Origin: XN24 sp964413755
GTDB lineage: Bacteria > Pseudomonadota > Gammaproteobacteria > Steroidobacterales > XN24
Direction: 5' to 3'
DNA: 27,470 nucleotides
Assembly: GCA_964413755.1 (NCBI GenBank)
Contig: CAYPTW010000031.1
Coordinates: 1 to 27,470, forward strand
Part shown: in pieces, positions 6,804 to 15,784 of the stretch
How positions within the stretch are numbered: position 1 is the first letter of the stretch
Layout of the letters: each line of letters starts with the position of its first letter
Program-made: the position numbers and the translations under genes
Notes under the pieces: generated by a model
Seen by the model: only the letters and a program-made list of their open reading frames with translations
Databases searched by the model: none
Told to the model about the DNA's origin: nothing

Positions 6804-8357
6804 ATGTCCAAGCCCGTCGTCGCCGACAACAAGCCGAAGAAAGTCACGCTGGAGAAAGACAAGGCCTACTACTGGTGCCGCTGCGGCCGTTCAGCGAACC
6901 AGCCCTTTTGCGACGGTTCACACAAGGGCACGGATATCACGCCGCGGAAGTTCGTCGCGGAGGAGGACGGGGACGCCTACCTGTGCGTCTGCAAGCACAC
7001 CGGCGACCAGCCCTTCTGCGACGGCACGCACAAGAAGTTCTCCGCTGACGACGTGGGTGAGGAAGGGCCGGGTCCGCAGGCCTTGCATGCCGACGAGAAT
7101 GCCGCGCCCAGCGCCGAGCCGACCCCGGAAGAGCCCACGGTCGCACTTATTCACGAGCTGGCCCGCGATGGCTTGAAGTCGCATGGGGCGCACGGCCCGA
7201 TGACGGCCATGGGCGTGCCGCGTCACGAGCTGCCGCACTGGGACGACCTGCAGATCCTCGTGGCGCAGCTGGCGGACAAGCCGCTGCAGGAAGATGTGCC
7301 GGTCGGCACCGGGCTGGTGATCGGCCCGGAAGCGAAGAAGCCGCTGGAACTGAAGATTCCGCTGTTCGTCTCCGATATGAGCTTCGGCGCGCTGTCGGCG
7401 GAGGCGAAGATCGCCCTGGCCAAGGGCGCGGAGCTCGCCGGCACCGGCATCTGCTCGGGCGAGGGCGGCATGCTGCCCGAAGAGCAGCAGGCCAACTCGC
7501 GATACTTCTACGAACTCGCCAGTGCCATGTTCGGCTACGAAGAGGCGCTGCTGCAAAAGGTCCAGGCGTTCCATTTCAAGGGCGGGCAGGGCGCGAAGAC
7601 CGGGACCGGCGGGCATCTTCCCGGCAACAAGAACGTCGGCCGGATCGCCGAGGTACGTGGGCTGGAGGAGGGCACTCCAGCCGTATCGCCGCCTACCTTC
7701 AAGGACCTGTCCTCGAAAAAGGACTTCCGCAAGTTTGCCGCCAGGGTGCGTGAAGTCACCGGCGGCATCCCCGTCGGTTTCAAGCTGAGCGCCAACCACA
7801 TAGAGCGCGACATCCAGTTTGCGCTCGACGCGGGTGCCGACTACATCATTCTTGACGGCCGCGGCGGCGCGACCGGCTCCGCGCCGGAAATTTTCCGCGA
7901 TCACATCAGTGTGCCGACCATTCCCGCCTTGGCCCGCGCGCGCAAGTATCTCGACAAGCAGAAGGCGGGTGGCCGGGTGACGCTGATCATTACCGGCGGC
8001 CTGCGCATGCCCATGGACTTCGTCAAGGCCATGGCGCTCGGCGCCGACGGCATCGCCATTGCCAACTCCGCCATCCAGGCGGTGGGCTGCGTCGCCGCGC
8101 GCATGTGCCACACCAACAACTGCCCCTCCGGCGTGGCGACGCAGAAGCCGGAGCTGCGCAAGCGCATCGATGTGGAGCGCTCGGCGCGGCAGCTGTGCAA
8201 CTTCCTCGAGGCCTCGGTCCAGCTCATGCAGGTCATGGCGCGTGCCTGCGGTCACGATCACCTGAACCAGTTCGGGCGCGACGACCTGACCACCTGGAAG
8301 CGCGACATGGCCCTGCTGTCGGGCGTGCAATTCGGCGGCCTGCTGCCCCCGCAATGA
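6804..8357 (+). CDS. Double CDGSH iron-sulfur / glutamate synthase FMN-domain fusion protein
   Basis: A 517-residue protein. ATG 6804 is preferred over the upstream ATG at 6789, because GGGAG at 6791-6795 is well spaced for it and the N-terminus then begins MSKPVVADNK. Two CDGSH modules stand at the N-terminus: Cys25, Cys27, Cys36, His40 and Cys61, Cys63, Cys72, His76. Each is the 3Cys-1His set that binds a 2Fe-2S cluster in mitoNEET-type proteins. A Pro/Glu/Ala linker (about 85-112) leads to a glutamate-synthase-type FMN barrel, with FKGGQGAKTGTGGHLPG near 258-274 and the 3Fe-4S cysteines at about 429, 435 and 440 (C-x5-C-x4-C). The glutaminase domain of GltB is absent, so it cannot use glutamine amide by itself. 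It is likely an electron-transfer oxidoreductase; the substrate is unknown. Confidence 0.9.
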   Translation: MSKPVVADNKPKKVTLEKDKAYYWCRCGRSANQPFCDGSHKGTDITPRKFVAEEDGDAYLCVCKHTGDQPFCDGTHKKFSADDVGEEGPGPQALHADENAAPSAEPTPEEPTVALIHELARDGLKSHGAHGPMTAMGVPRHELPHWDDLQILVAQLADKPLQEDVPVGTGLVIGPEAKKPLELKIPLFVSDMSFGALSAEAKIALAKGAELAGTGICSGEGGMLPEEQQANSRYFYELASAMFGYEEALLQKVQAFHFKGGQGAKTGTGGHLPGNKNVGRIAEVRGLEEGTPAVSPPTFKDLSSKKDFRKFAARVREVTGGIPVGFKLSANHIERDIQFALDAGADYIILDGRGGATGSAPEIFRDHISVPTIPALARARKYLDKQKAGGRVTLIITGGLRMPMDFVKAMALGADGIAIANSAIQAVGCVAARMCHTNNCPSGVATQKPELRKRIDVERSARQLCNFLEASVQLMQVMARACGHDHLNQFGRDDLTTWKRDMALLSGVQFGGLLPPQ

Positions 8358-8839
8358 GCCCTGCGGGACCGTCGTTAGCGGTCGACGAGCGGCACATGCG
8401 GCGCGCGCTGGAGCTCGCGGCCCGCGCCCAGGCGGAAGGCGAGGTACCGGTCGGCGCGGTGCTGGTCGCTGCGGGCGGCGAGACACTGGCGGAAGGCTGG
8501 AACCGGCCGATCTCCTCCAGCGATCCGACTGCGCATGCGGAGATTATCGCCCTGCGCGCCGGCGGACTGGCCGCCGGCAATTACCGGCTTTCGGGCAGCA
8601 CGCTGTACGTCACGCTGGAGCCCTGCGCGATGTGCGCCGGCGCCATGGTGCACGCCAGAGTCGCGCGGCTGGTCTATGGTGCAGCGGATCCCCGCACCGG
8701 CGCGGCGGGCAGCGTGTTCGACATCGTCCGCACCGAGACGCTGAACCACCAGCTCGAGGTGACGGGCGGCATCCTGGCCGAGGAGAGCGCCGCCATGCTG
8801 CAGGCCTTCTTCCGCGCACGCCGTGCCGGTACCGCCTGA
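8354..8839 (+). CDS. tadA: tRNA-specific adenosine deaminase
   Basis: A 161-residue zinc enzyme that converts the wobble adenosine of tRNA-Arg(ACG) to inosine in the cytoplasm. The zinc and catalytic motifs are intact: HAE (His61, Glu63) and PCAMC (Cys91, Cys94). The N-terminal MRRALELA helix and the C-terminal AFFRARR helix are typical of the family. The start ATG 8354 overlaps the TGA of the preceding gene (ATGA), which indicates translational coupling; a start at 8396 just before MRRALELA is also possible. The gene converges on mltF with 24 bp between stops and no evident terminator hairpin there. Confidence 0.96.
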   Translation: MSPAGPSLAVDERHMRRALELAARAQAEGEVPVGAVLVAAGGETLAEGWNRPISSSDPTAHAEIIALRAGGLAAGNYRLSGSTLYVTLEPCAMCAGAMVHARVARLVYGAADPRTGAAGSVFDIVRTETLNHQLEVTGGILAEESAAMLQAFFRARRAGTA

Positions 8840-8863
8840 TCGCGAGGGCGGTCGGGCGGAGAG

Positions 8864-10234
8864 CTAGGGCGTGCTGCTGGCCGTCAAAGGCGGCCGTGAC
8901 TCGGCCGTGATCCACCCCATCACTTCGTAATAGCGCCGGATGTTGTCCACGTAGCGCACCGGTTCCCAGCCGCGCGCGTAACCAAAGCGCGCCTGCTTGT
9001 ACCAGCGTTGTTGCGTGAGCAGCGGCAGGCTGTCGCGCACGTGCGCCCAGCGGTCGGGGTCGAGACCGCGGATTTCGGTGATGCGGCGCGCATCCTCGAG
9101 GTGCCCGAAGCCGACGTTGTAACCCGCCAGCGCCATCCAGGTGCGGTCCGGTTCGGGGATGCGCTCCGGGATTTTGCCGATCACCCTCCGCAGGTAGCGT
9201 GCGCCGCCGCGGATGCTCTGCTCCGGATCGTTGCGGTCTTCAACGCCCATGGCCTCGGCCGTGTTCAGGGTCAGCATCATCAGCCCGCGCACGCCGGTCG
9301 GCGACACGGCATGCGGGTTCCAGTGCGACTCCTGGTAGCTGAGCGCTGCCAGCAGGCGCCAGTCGAAGCCGTGTTCGGCCGCCGCCTCCTCGAACCAGGC
9401 GCGGTAGCGCGGCAGGCGCGATTCCACGTGGCGCAGGAAGGTGCGTGTGCCGACGTAGTCGAAGCGGTCGGTATGGCTGTAGTAGCGGTTCATGACCTCC
9501 GCGATGCGCCCGTTCGCCGAGATCTCGGCGAAGTACTCTTCGGCGCGCTCGAGCAGGCTCCGGTCTTCGCCGGCGCGGAAGGCCCAGGCGATCGACTGTC
9601 CCTCGCTGAGGTCCATGGCGGCGCGGATGTCCGGATGGAAGTAGCGGTTCACCAGCACGGTGGTCGAGTCCGCCACCGTGTAGTCGATTTTTCCGTCGGC
9701 GACCTGGGCCAGCAGCTCCTGTGTTTCCGTGCCCGGGCGCTCCAGCCAGGTCAGGTCCGGCAGCGAGAGCCGCAGCTGCTCCAGCGTGTCGACGTAGCTG
9801 CTGCCGGCGATCACCTCCAGCCGGGTGCCGACCAGCTGTTGCAGGTTGCGCGGTCGCCAGCTGCCGCGACGGTAGACCAGCTGCTGGGTCACCTTGCGAT
9901 AGGTCGGCCCGAATGCCACCTCTTCCTGTCGTGCGGGCGTGACCGTGAGGGCGGCGGCGGCGAGATGGGCGCGGCCGGTGGTCACTTCCGGCAGCACCTG
10001 CTGGAGGCTGTCCACGGTATAGATCTCGAGCTCGACCCCGAGGTACTCGGCGAAGCCGAGCGCCAGGTCGTATTCCGGGCCCACCGGGCCCTCGGAGCCG
10101 ATGTAATAGGTGGTCGGCGCGTTACGTGATACGACGCGCAGCACGCCGTCCTTTTCCACCTGCTCGACCAGGGTCAGGGGCTGGCTGCAGGTCACCAGCA
10201 GCAAGACGAGCGCGAGTATGGCTAGCAGCCTCAT
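8864..10234 (-). CDS. mltF: Membrane-bound lytic murein transglycosylase F
   Basis: A 456-residue periplasmic lipoprotein that cleaves the MurNAc-GlcNAc bond of peptidoglycan with formation of an anhydro product. I chose ATG 10234 because GGGAGG lies just upstream and a signal sequence (LLAILALVLLLVTC) begins there. The Cys in LVTC is the likely lipidation site, although Thr at -1 is not ideal. Residues about 25-255 form a family 3 solute-binding-protein-like domain (LRVVSRNAPTTYY, DLALGFAEYLGV), which is regulatory in MltF. The C-terminal SLT domain has the catalytic Glu at about residue 302 in YQESHWNP, followed by GVRGLMML and the AGYNVG motif. It is 16 nt downstream of the DASS transporter gene and probably shares its transcript. 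Confidence 0.95.
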   Translation of the reverse strand: MRLLAILALVLLLVTCSQPLTLVEQVEKDGVLRVVSRNAPTTYYIGSEGPVGPEYDLALGFAEYLGVELEIYTVDSLQQVLPEVTTGRAHLAAAALTVTPARQEEVAFGPTYRKVTQQLVYRRGSWRPRNLQQLVGTRLEVIAGSSYVDTLEQLRLSLPDLTWLERPGTETQELLAQVADGKIDYTVADSTTVLVNRYFHPDIRAAMDLSEGQSIAWAFRAGEDRSLLERAEEYFAEISANGRIAEVMNRYYSHTDRFDYVGTRTFLRHVESRLPRYRAWFEEAAAEHGFDWRLLAALSYQESHWNPHAVSPTGVRGLMMLTLNTAEAMGVEDRNDPEQSIRGGARYLRRVIGKIPERIPEPDRTWMALAGYNVGFGHLEDARRITEIRGLDPDRWAHVRDSLPLLTQQRWYKQARFGYARGWEPVRYVDNIRRYYEVMGWITAESRPPLTASSTP

Positions 10235-10250
10235 GGTGCCTCCCGCCACG

Positions 10251-12140
10251 TCACAGCGGCCACACCCACAACAGCATGGGGATGGATATGCACACGACCA
10301 GCACTTCCAGCGGCAGGCCGAGGCGCCAGTAATCGCCGAAGCGGAAGCCGCCAGGGCCGAGGATGAGGGTGTTGTTCTGGTGGCCGATGGGCGTCAGGAA
10401 GGCGCACGAAGCCCCGACCGCCACCGCCATGAGATAGGGATCGGCGTTGACCCCGAGCTGGCCGGCGGCGCCGATCGCGATCGGGCACATGATGGCCGCC
10501 GTGGCGGCGTTGTTCATCAGGTCGGACAGGGTCATGCTGACGACGAGGATCACGGCCAGCCCGATGACGGCGTGTCCCTGGGCGATGCCGTCGAGCAGGA
10601 CGCTGGCCACCAGGCCGGCGGCGCCCGTGGTCTCCATGGCGCCGGCGACGGGGATGAGCGCGCCGAGCAGCACGATCACCGGCCAGTCGATGGCCTCGTA
10701 GATCGCGCGCAAGGGCAGGGTGCGCAACGCCATCGTGGCGAGCACGCCGGCGGCGAAGGAAATCGCCGCAGGCAGCAGGCCGAGCGCGGCGCCGCCGACG
10801 GCGATGACCATGATGATCGATGCCAATATTGTCCTGCGCTTGTCAGGGATGCGCAGCGAGCGCGGTGCCAGCGGCACGCAGCGCGTTTCATTGGCAAACT
10901 CGCTGATGGCGTCTTCCGGGCCCTGCAGCAACAGGACGTCGCCTGCGCGGAACTTCATGTTGCGCAGCCGCGCCACGGAACGGCGGCCGCGGCGCGAGAC
11001 CGCCAGCAGGTTGATGCCGTGGCGCGTGCGCAGGTGGATCTGGCCCGCGGAGCGATCTACCAGCGTGGATTCGGGCAGGACCGTGACCTCGACCAGCACG
11101 ATCTCGTCGCTCGACGACTTCTCGTCTTTCTCTTCTTTTTCTTCCTCTTTGTCCCCGTTCTTGCCTTTGCCCTTGCCCTTGTCCTTGTCCTTGTCTTCGC
11201 TCTTTTCCTTCTTTTCGCCGCCGGGCTCGGCCGCTTCCGGTTCTTCCTGCGGCTTGTCCTCCTCCAGCTTGAGATCCAGGCTGGAGAGGGCGCCGGACAG
11301 GCCGTCCGGCTCGGCCTCGATCACCAGGATGTCGCCGGCGCGCACCACGCGATGACCCTGGGGGGCGTTCACGCGCACTTCGTTGCGCACCAGCCCGAGC
11401 ACCTGGGCGTCGTGTTCTTCCAGCGCCTGCTCGACCTCGCGCAGGCGCATGCCGTCGGCCTTGCTCTTCTCGGTGACGCGGGCCTCGGTGATATAGGCGC
11501 CGGTATCGAATTCCTCGGCGCCGCTGCGCTCCCGCGCCGGTACCAGGTAGCGCCCCAGCAGCGTAATGAACACGACGCCCGCGGCAGCCACGGCAATGCC
11601 GACCGGCGTGAAGTCGAACATGGCGAAGCTGTCCATGCCGGCCTCGGCGCGAAAGCCGGACACGATGAGATTCGGCGGCGTGCCCACCATGGTCGTCATG
11701 CCGCCCAGGATCGAGCCGAAGGCAAGCGGCATCAGGACCTGGCCCGGCGGCAGCTGCTGTTTTGCCGCCACCTGCAGCGCCACCGGCATGAGCAGGGCCA
11801 GGGCGCCCACGTTGTTCATGAAACCGGAGAGCACGGCGCCTATCCCGGTCAGGGCGGCAATGGTGAGCAGCGGTCCCGCGTTGCCGGGCATGATCTTGCG
11901 CACCACCAGGTCCACCGCCCCGGAAGCCTGCAACGCGCGGCTCAGCACCAGCACGCAGGCCACGGTGATGACGGCCGGGTGGCCGAAGCCCGCGAACGCG
12001 CCGGTGGACGGCACCAGGCCGAGCAGCACGCAGGCCAGCAGGGCGCCGAGCGCCACCATGTCGTGGCGCCACGGCCCCCACAGGAACATGGCGACCATGG
12101 CGACCAGGACACCGAGTATCAGGCCCTGTTCAAGTTCCAT
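10251..12140 (-). CDS. DASS/SLC13-type anion transporter with two TrkA_C (RCK_C) domains
   Basis: A 629-residue inner-membrane protein. The two transmembrane halves (about residues 5-200 and 425-629) carry paired helix-hairpin signatures, GFMNN near 106-110 and GTPPN near 153-157 in the first half, with LMNNAATAA and LTPIGHQNN in the second. These are typical of SLC13-like sodium/anion symporters. Between them lie two cytosolic TrkA_C-type domains (about 214-290 and 347-415, each with a G-D-x-L motif), the layout of the YbhI/sulfate-transporter-like branch. Unusually, a highly charged Lys/Glu/Asp tract (about 291-346) separates them. The substrate (sulfate, dicarboxylate or another anion) cannot be told from sequence alone. 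It is the first gene of a leftward pair with mltF and diverges from katG. Confidence 0.9.
   Translation of the reverse strand: MELEQGLILGVLVAMVAMFLWGPWRHDMVALGALLACVLLGLVPSTGAFAGFGHPAVITVACVLVLSRALQASGAVDLVVRKIMPGNAGPLLTIAALTGIGAVLSGFMNNVGALALLMPVALQVAAKQQLPPGQVLMPLAFGSILGGMTTMVGTPPNLIVSGFRAEAGMDSFAMFDFTPVGIAVAAAGVVFITLLGRYLVPARERSGAEEFDTGAYITEARVTEKSKADGMRLREVEQALEEHDAQVLGLVRNEVRVNAPQGHRVVRAGDILVIEAEPDGLSGALSSLDLKLEEDKPQEEPEAAEPGGEKKEKSEDKDKDKGKGKGKNGDKEEEKEEKDEKSSSDEIVLVEVTVLPESTLVDRSAGQIHLRTRHGINLLAVSRRGRRSVARLRNMKFRAGDVLLLQGPEDAISEFANETRCVPLAPRSLRIPDKRRTILASIIMVIAVGGAALGLLPAAISFAAGVLATMALRTLPLRAIYEAIDWPVIVLLGALIPVAGAMETTGAAGLVASVLLDGIAQGHAVIGLAVILVVSMTLSDLMNNAATAAIMCPIAIGAAGQLGVNADPYLMAVAVGASCAFLTPIGHQNNTLILGPGGFRFGDYWRLGLPLEVLVVCISIPMLLWVWPL
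11161..11196. repeat. Tandem hexanucleotide repeat inside the transporter gene
   Basis: Six consecutive hexamers of the form TTGYCY occupy 11161-11196 (TTGCCT, TTGCCC twice, TTGTCC twice, TTGTCT). On the coding (minus) strand they encode alternating Lys-Asp and Lys-Gly pairs. They sit in a longer pyrimidine-rich stretch (about 11118-11214). Because the unit is 6 bp, slippage would change the tract length without shifting the frame. Confidence 0.85.
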
Positions 12141-12224
12141 CAGGCTCCGGGTTCTCGAGGCCCCCCAGCGGGGCGATGGGCCTAGTCTGCCTCAGACCGC
12201 GCCGGGTGGCTAAACGGGGAGGCG

Positions 12225-12261
12225 ATAGCCAAGATCTATGAGATTGATAAGTTTAATTCAT
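12225..12261 (+). promoter_or_regulatory. OxyR-type operator upstream of katG
   Basis: Four 4-base elements are spaced as in the known OxyR motif: ATAG (12225-12228), 7 nt, CTAT (12236-12239), 7 nt, ATAA (12247-12250), 7 nt, TCAT (12258-12261). The first half-site is a perfect ATAG-N7-CTAT and the second is degenerate. The site ends where a weak -35-like TTAGAC (12261-12266) begins, with a -10-like TAGACT (12285-12290) 18 nt further on. This is the usual geometry for activation by OxyR. The operator lies 64 bp before the katG start; oxyR itself is not in the window. Confidence 0.7.
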
Positions 12262-12290
12262 TAGACCAATCGCAGGCCCGTCTCTAGACT
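12261..12290 (+). promoter_or_regulatory. Weak activator-dependent promoter of katG
   Basis: A poor -35 (TTAGAC, 12261-12266) and a moderate -10 (TAGACT, 12285-12290) with an 18-bp spacer lie directly downstream of the OxyR-type operator. The weak -35 is consistent with a promoter that needs an adjacent activator. The transcript would start near 12297 and reach the GAAGGGG ribosome-binding site at 12312-12318. Confidence 0.45.
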
Positions 12291-12324
12291 GTGCGCTACC
12301 AACCGTCCAACGAAGGGGAACCAC

Positions 12325-14484
<2,160 letters not shown>

Positions 14485-14498
14485 GTCCCCTGAGCGCT

Positions 14499-14515
14499 GC
14501 TGCCCCCAGGGCAGC
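14499..14515 (+). terminator. Short hairpin after katG
   Basis: GCTGCCC (14499-14505) pairs with GGGCAGC (14509-14515) across a three-base loop, 14 nt after the katG stop. It is not followed by a T run and probably acts with the larger hairpin just downstream, for example by protecting the mRNA 3' end. Confidence 0.4.
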
Positions 14516-14522
14516 GTCCCCC

Positions 14523-14561
14523 GATGCCCGGCCCCGCCTTTGCGGGGTCGGGCATCCTTTT
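14523..14561 (+). terminator. Rho-independent terminator of katG
   Basis: A 15-bp stem with one G-T wobble is formed by 14523-14537 (GATGCCCGGCCCCGC) and 14542-14556, with a CTTT loop, and is followed by CTTTT. It ends katG and separates it from the serine-hydrolase gene that begins at 14593. Confidence 0.85.
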
Positions 14562-14592
14562 GCCCCTGCTGTCGGGTGCTAAAGTGGGTCTC

Positions 14593-15765
14593 ATGCGCGT
14601 CACACGCCTGGTGGCCGTAACGGTCCTCTCGCTCATGGTGGCTGGCCCGGCGGCGGCAGAACCGCACGCAGACTTGTCGGCGCGGCTGGCCGCCGTGCTC
14701 GATGAGTTTCGCCAGCGCTACGGTTTCCCCGGCGCAACCGCAGCGGTTGCGTTGCCGGACGGGACAGTGCTGACGGCAGCAAGCGGTTTCGCTGACGTCG
14801 CGGCGGGCCGCGCGATGACGGACACGACGCCCATGCTGGCGGCGAGCATCGGCAAGACCTTCGTTGCCGCCACGGTGCTGGCACTGGAGAGCCAGGGCCG
14901 GCTGTCGCAAGGCGATCTGCTCGCGCGGTACCTTGGCGACCGCCCGTGGTTCGATGAGCTTCCCAACGCGTCCGCCATCACCATCGGCCAGCTGCTGCGG
15001 CACCAGTCGGGATTGCCGGATCATCCCCACCTGCCGGAATTCCAGGCCGCGGCCGCGACACGGATCGCCTCCGGCGGAAAGGCATTCACGCCGGAAGAAG
15101 TGCTGGGATTCGTCATCGGGCGGGAGGCATTGTTCGAGCCCGGCAGCGCGTGGGCCTACAGCGACACGGGCTATATCCTGCTCGGGCTGGTCATCGAGGA
15201 GGTTACGGGGCGGCGCTATTACGATGTCGTGCAGGGTTTGTTCATCGGCCCGCTCGGACTGAGCGGTACCGTCCCCTCGGACCGGCCCGACATTCCGGGT
15301 CTCGCCGTCGGTTACACCATTGCGGACAACCCGTTCGGGTTGCCCGTACGCACCGCTGACGCCGAGGGCCGGCTGGTCTGGGATCCGGGCGTGGAGTGGA
15401 CCGGAGGCGGGCTCGCGTCCACTGCCGGGGACCTGGCGCGTTGGGGTCATGCGCTGTTGGGGGGCGCGGCGCTGGATGTGCCCTATCTAGAGCGCCTGCT
15501 CGACGGCGTTGCGGTGGCGCCTGATGACCCCGGTACGCTTTATGGCGCCGGCATCGGGATCTACACGGCAACGCCGCGTGGCCCTGTCTACGGTCATGGC
15601 GGCTGGATTCCCGGTTATGTCTCGAGCCTGCGCCACTACGCGGATCACGGCGTCACCGTGGCGTTCCAGGTCAACAGCGATGCAGGCGTGGTGGACTGCA
15701 GCACGGACCTCGTCCCGGCGCTGGAGGCCGCCCTCGCCGACCTGGCCATCGCGGCCAGCCCATGA
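14593..15765 (+). CDS. Serine hydrolase of the beta-lactamase/PBP (class C-like) family
   Basis: A 390-residue exported protein. I chose ATG 14593 since it gives a good signal peptide (MRVTRLVAVTVLSLMV then AGPAAA, cleavage near residue 22); the upstream open frame runs through the katG terminator. The serine-hydrolase triad is visible: S85-I-G-K88, the YxN-equivalent Y189-S-D, and H335-G-G in place of KTG. This HGG form is typical of esterases, D-aminopeptidases and other non-lactamase members of the fold, so beta-lactam resistance should not be assumed. The substrate may be a peptidoglycan peptide or a small ester. It lies alone between the katG terminator and the convergent patatin gene, with 19 bp between the two stops. 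Confidence 0.9.
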   Translation: MRVTRLVAVTVLSLMVAGPAAAEPHADLSARLAAVLDEFRQRYGFPGATAAVALPDGTVLTAASGFADVAAGRAMTDTTPMLAASIGKTFVAATVLALESQGRLSQGDLLARYLGDRPWFDELPNASAITIGQLLRHQSGLPDHPHLPEFQAAAATRIASGGKAFTPEEVLGFVIGREALFEPGSAWAYSDTGYILLGLVIEEVTGRRYYDVVQGLFIGPLGLSGTVPSDRPDIPGLAVGYTIADNPFGLPVRTADAEGRLVWDPGVEWTGGGLASTAGDLARWGHALLGGAALDVPYLERLLDGVAVAPDDPGTLYGAGIGIYTATPRGPVYGHGGWIPGYVSSLRHYADHGVTVAFQVNSDAGVVDCSTDLVPALEAALADLAIAASP

Positions 15766-15784
15766 GCCGTCGCCGCAGCGGACG

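Noticed and set aside
10110..12185. A plus-strand frame of 691 codons opposite the transporter gene
   Set aside because: It reads as His/Gln/Arg/Gly-rich sequence and is the antisense shadow of the transporter, which has clear membrane and TrkA_C motifs on the minus strand.
14593..15765. Antibiotic-resistance beta-lactamase
   Set aside because: The third motif is HGG rather than KTG and the second is YSD rather than YxN, so the protein belongs to the broader serine-hydrolase group and resistance is not supported.
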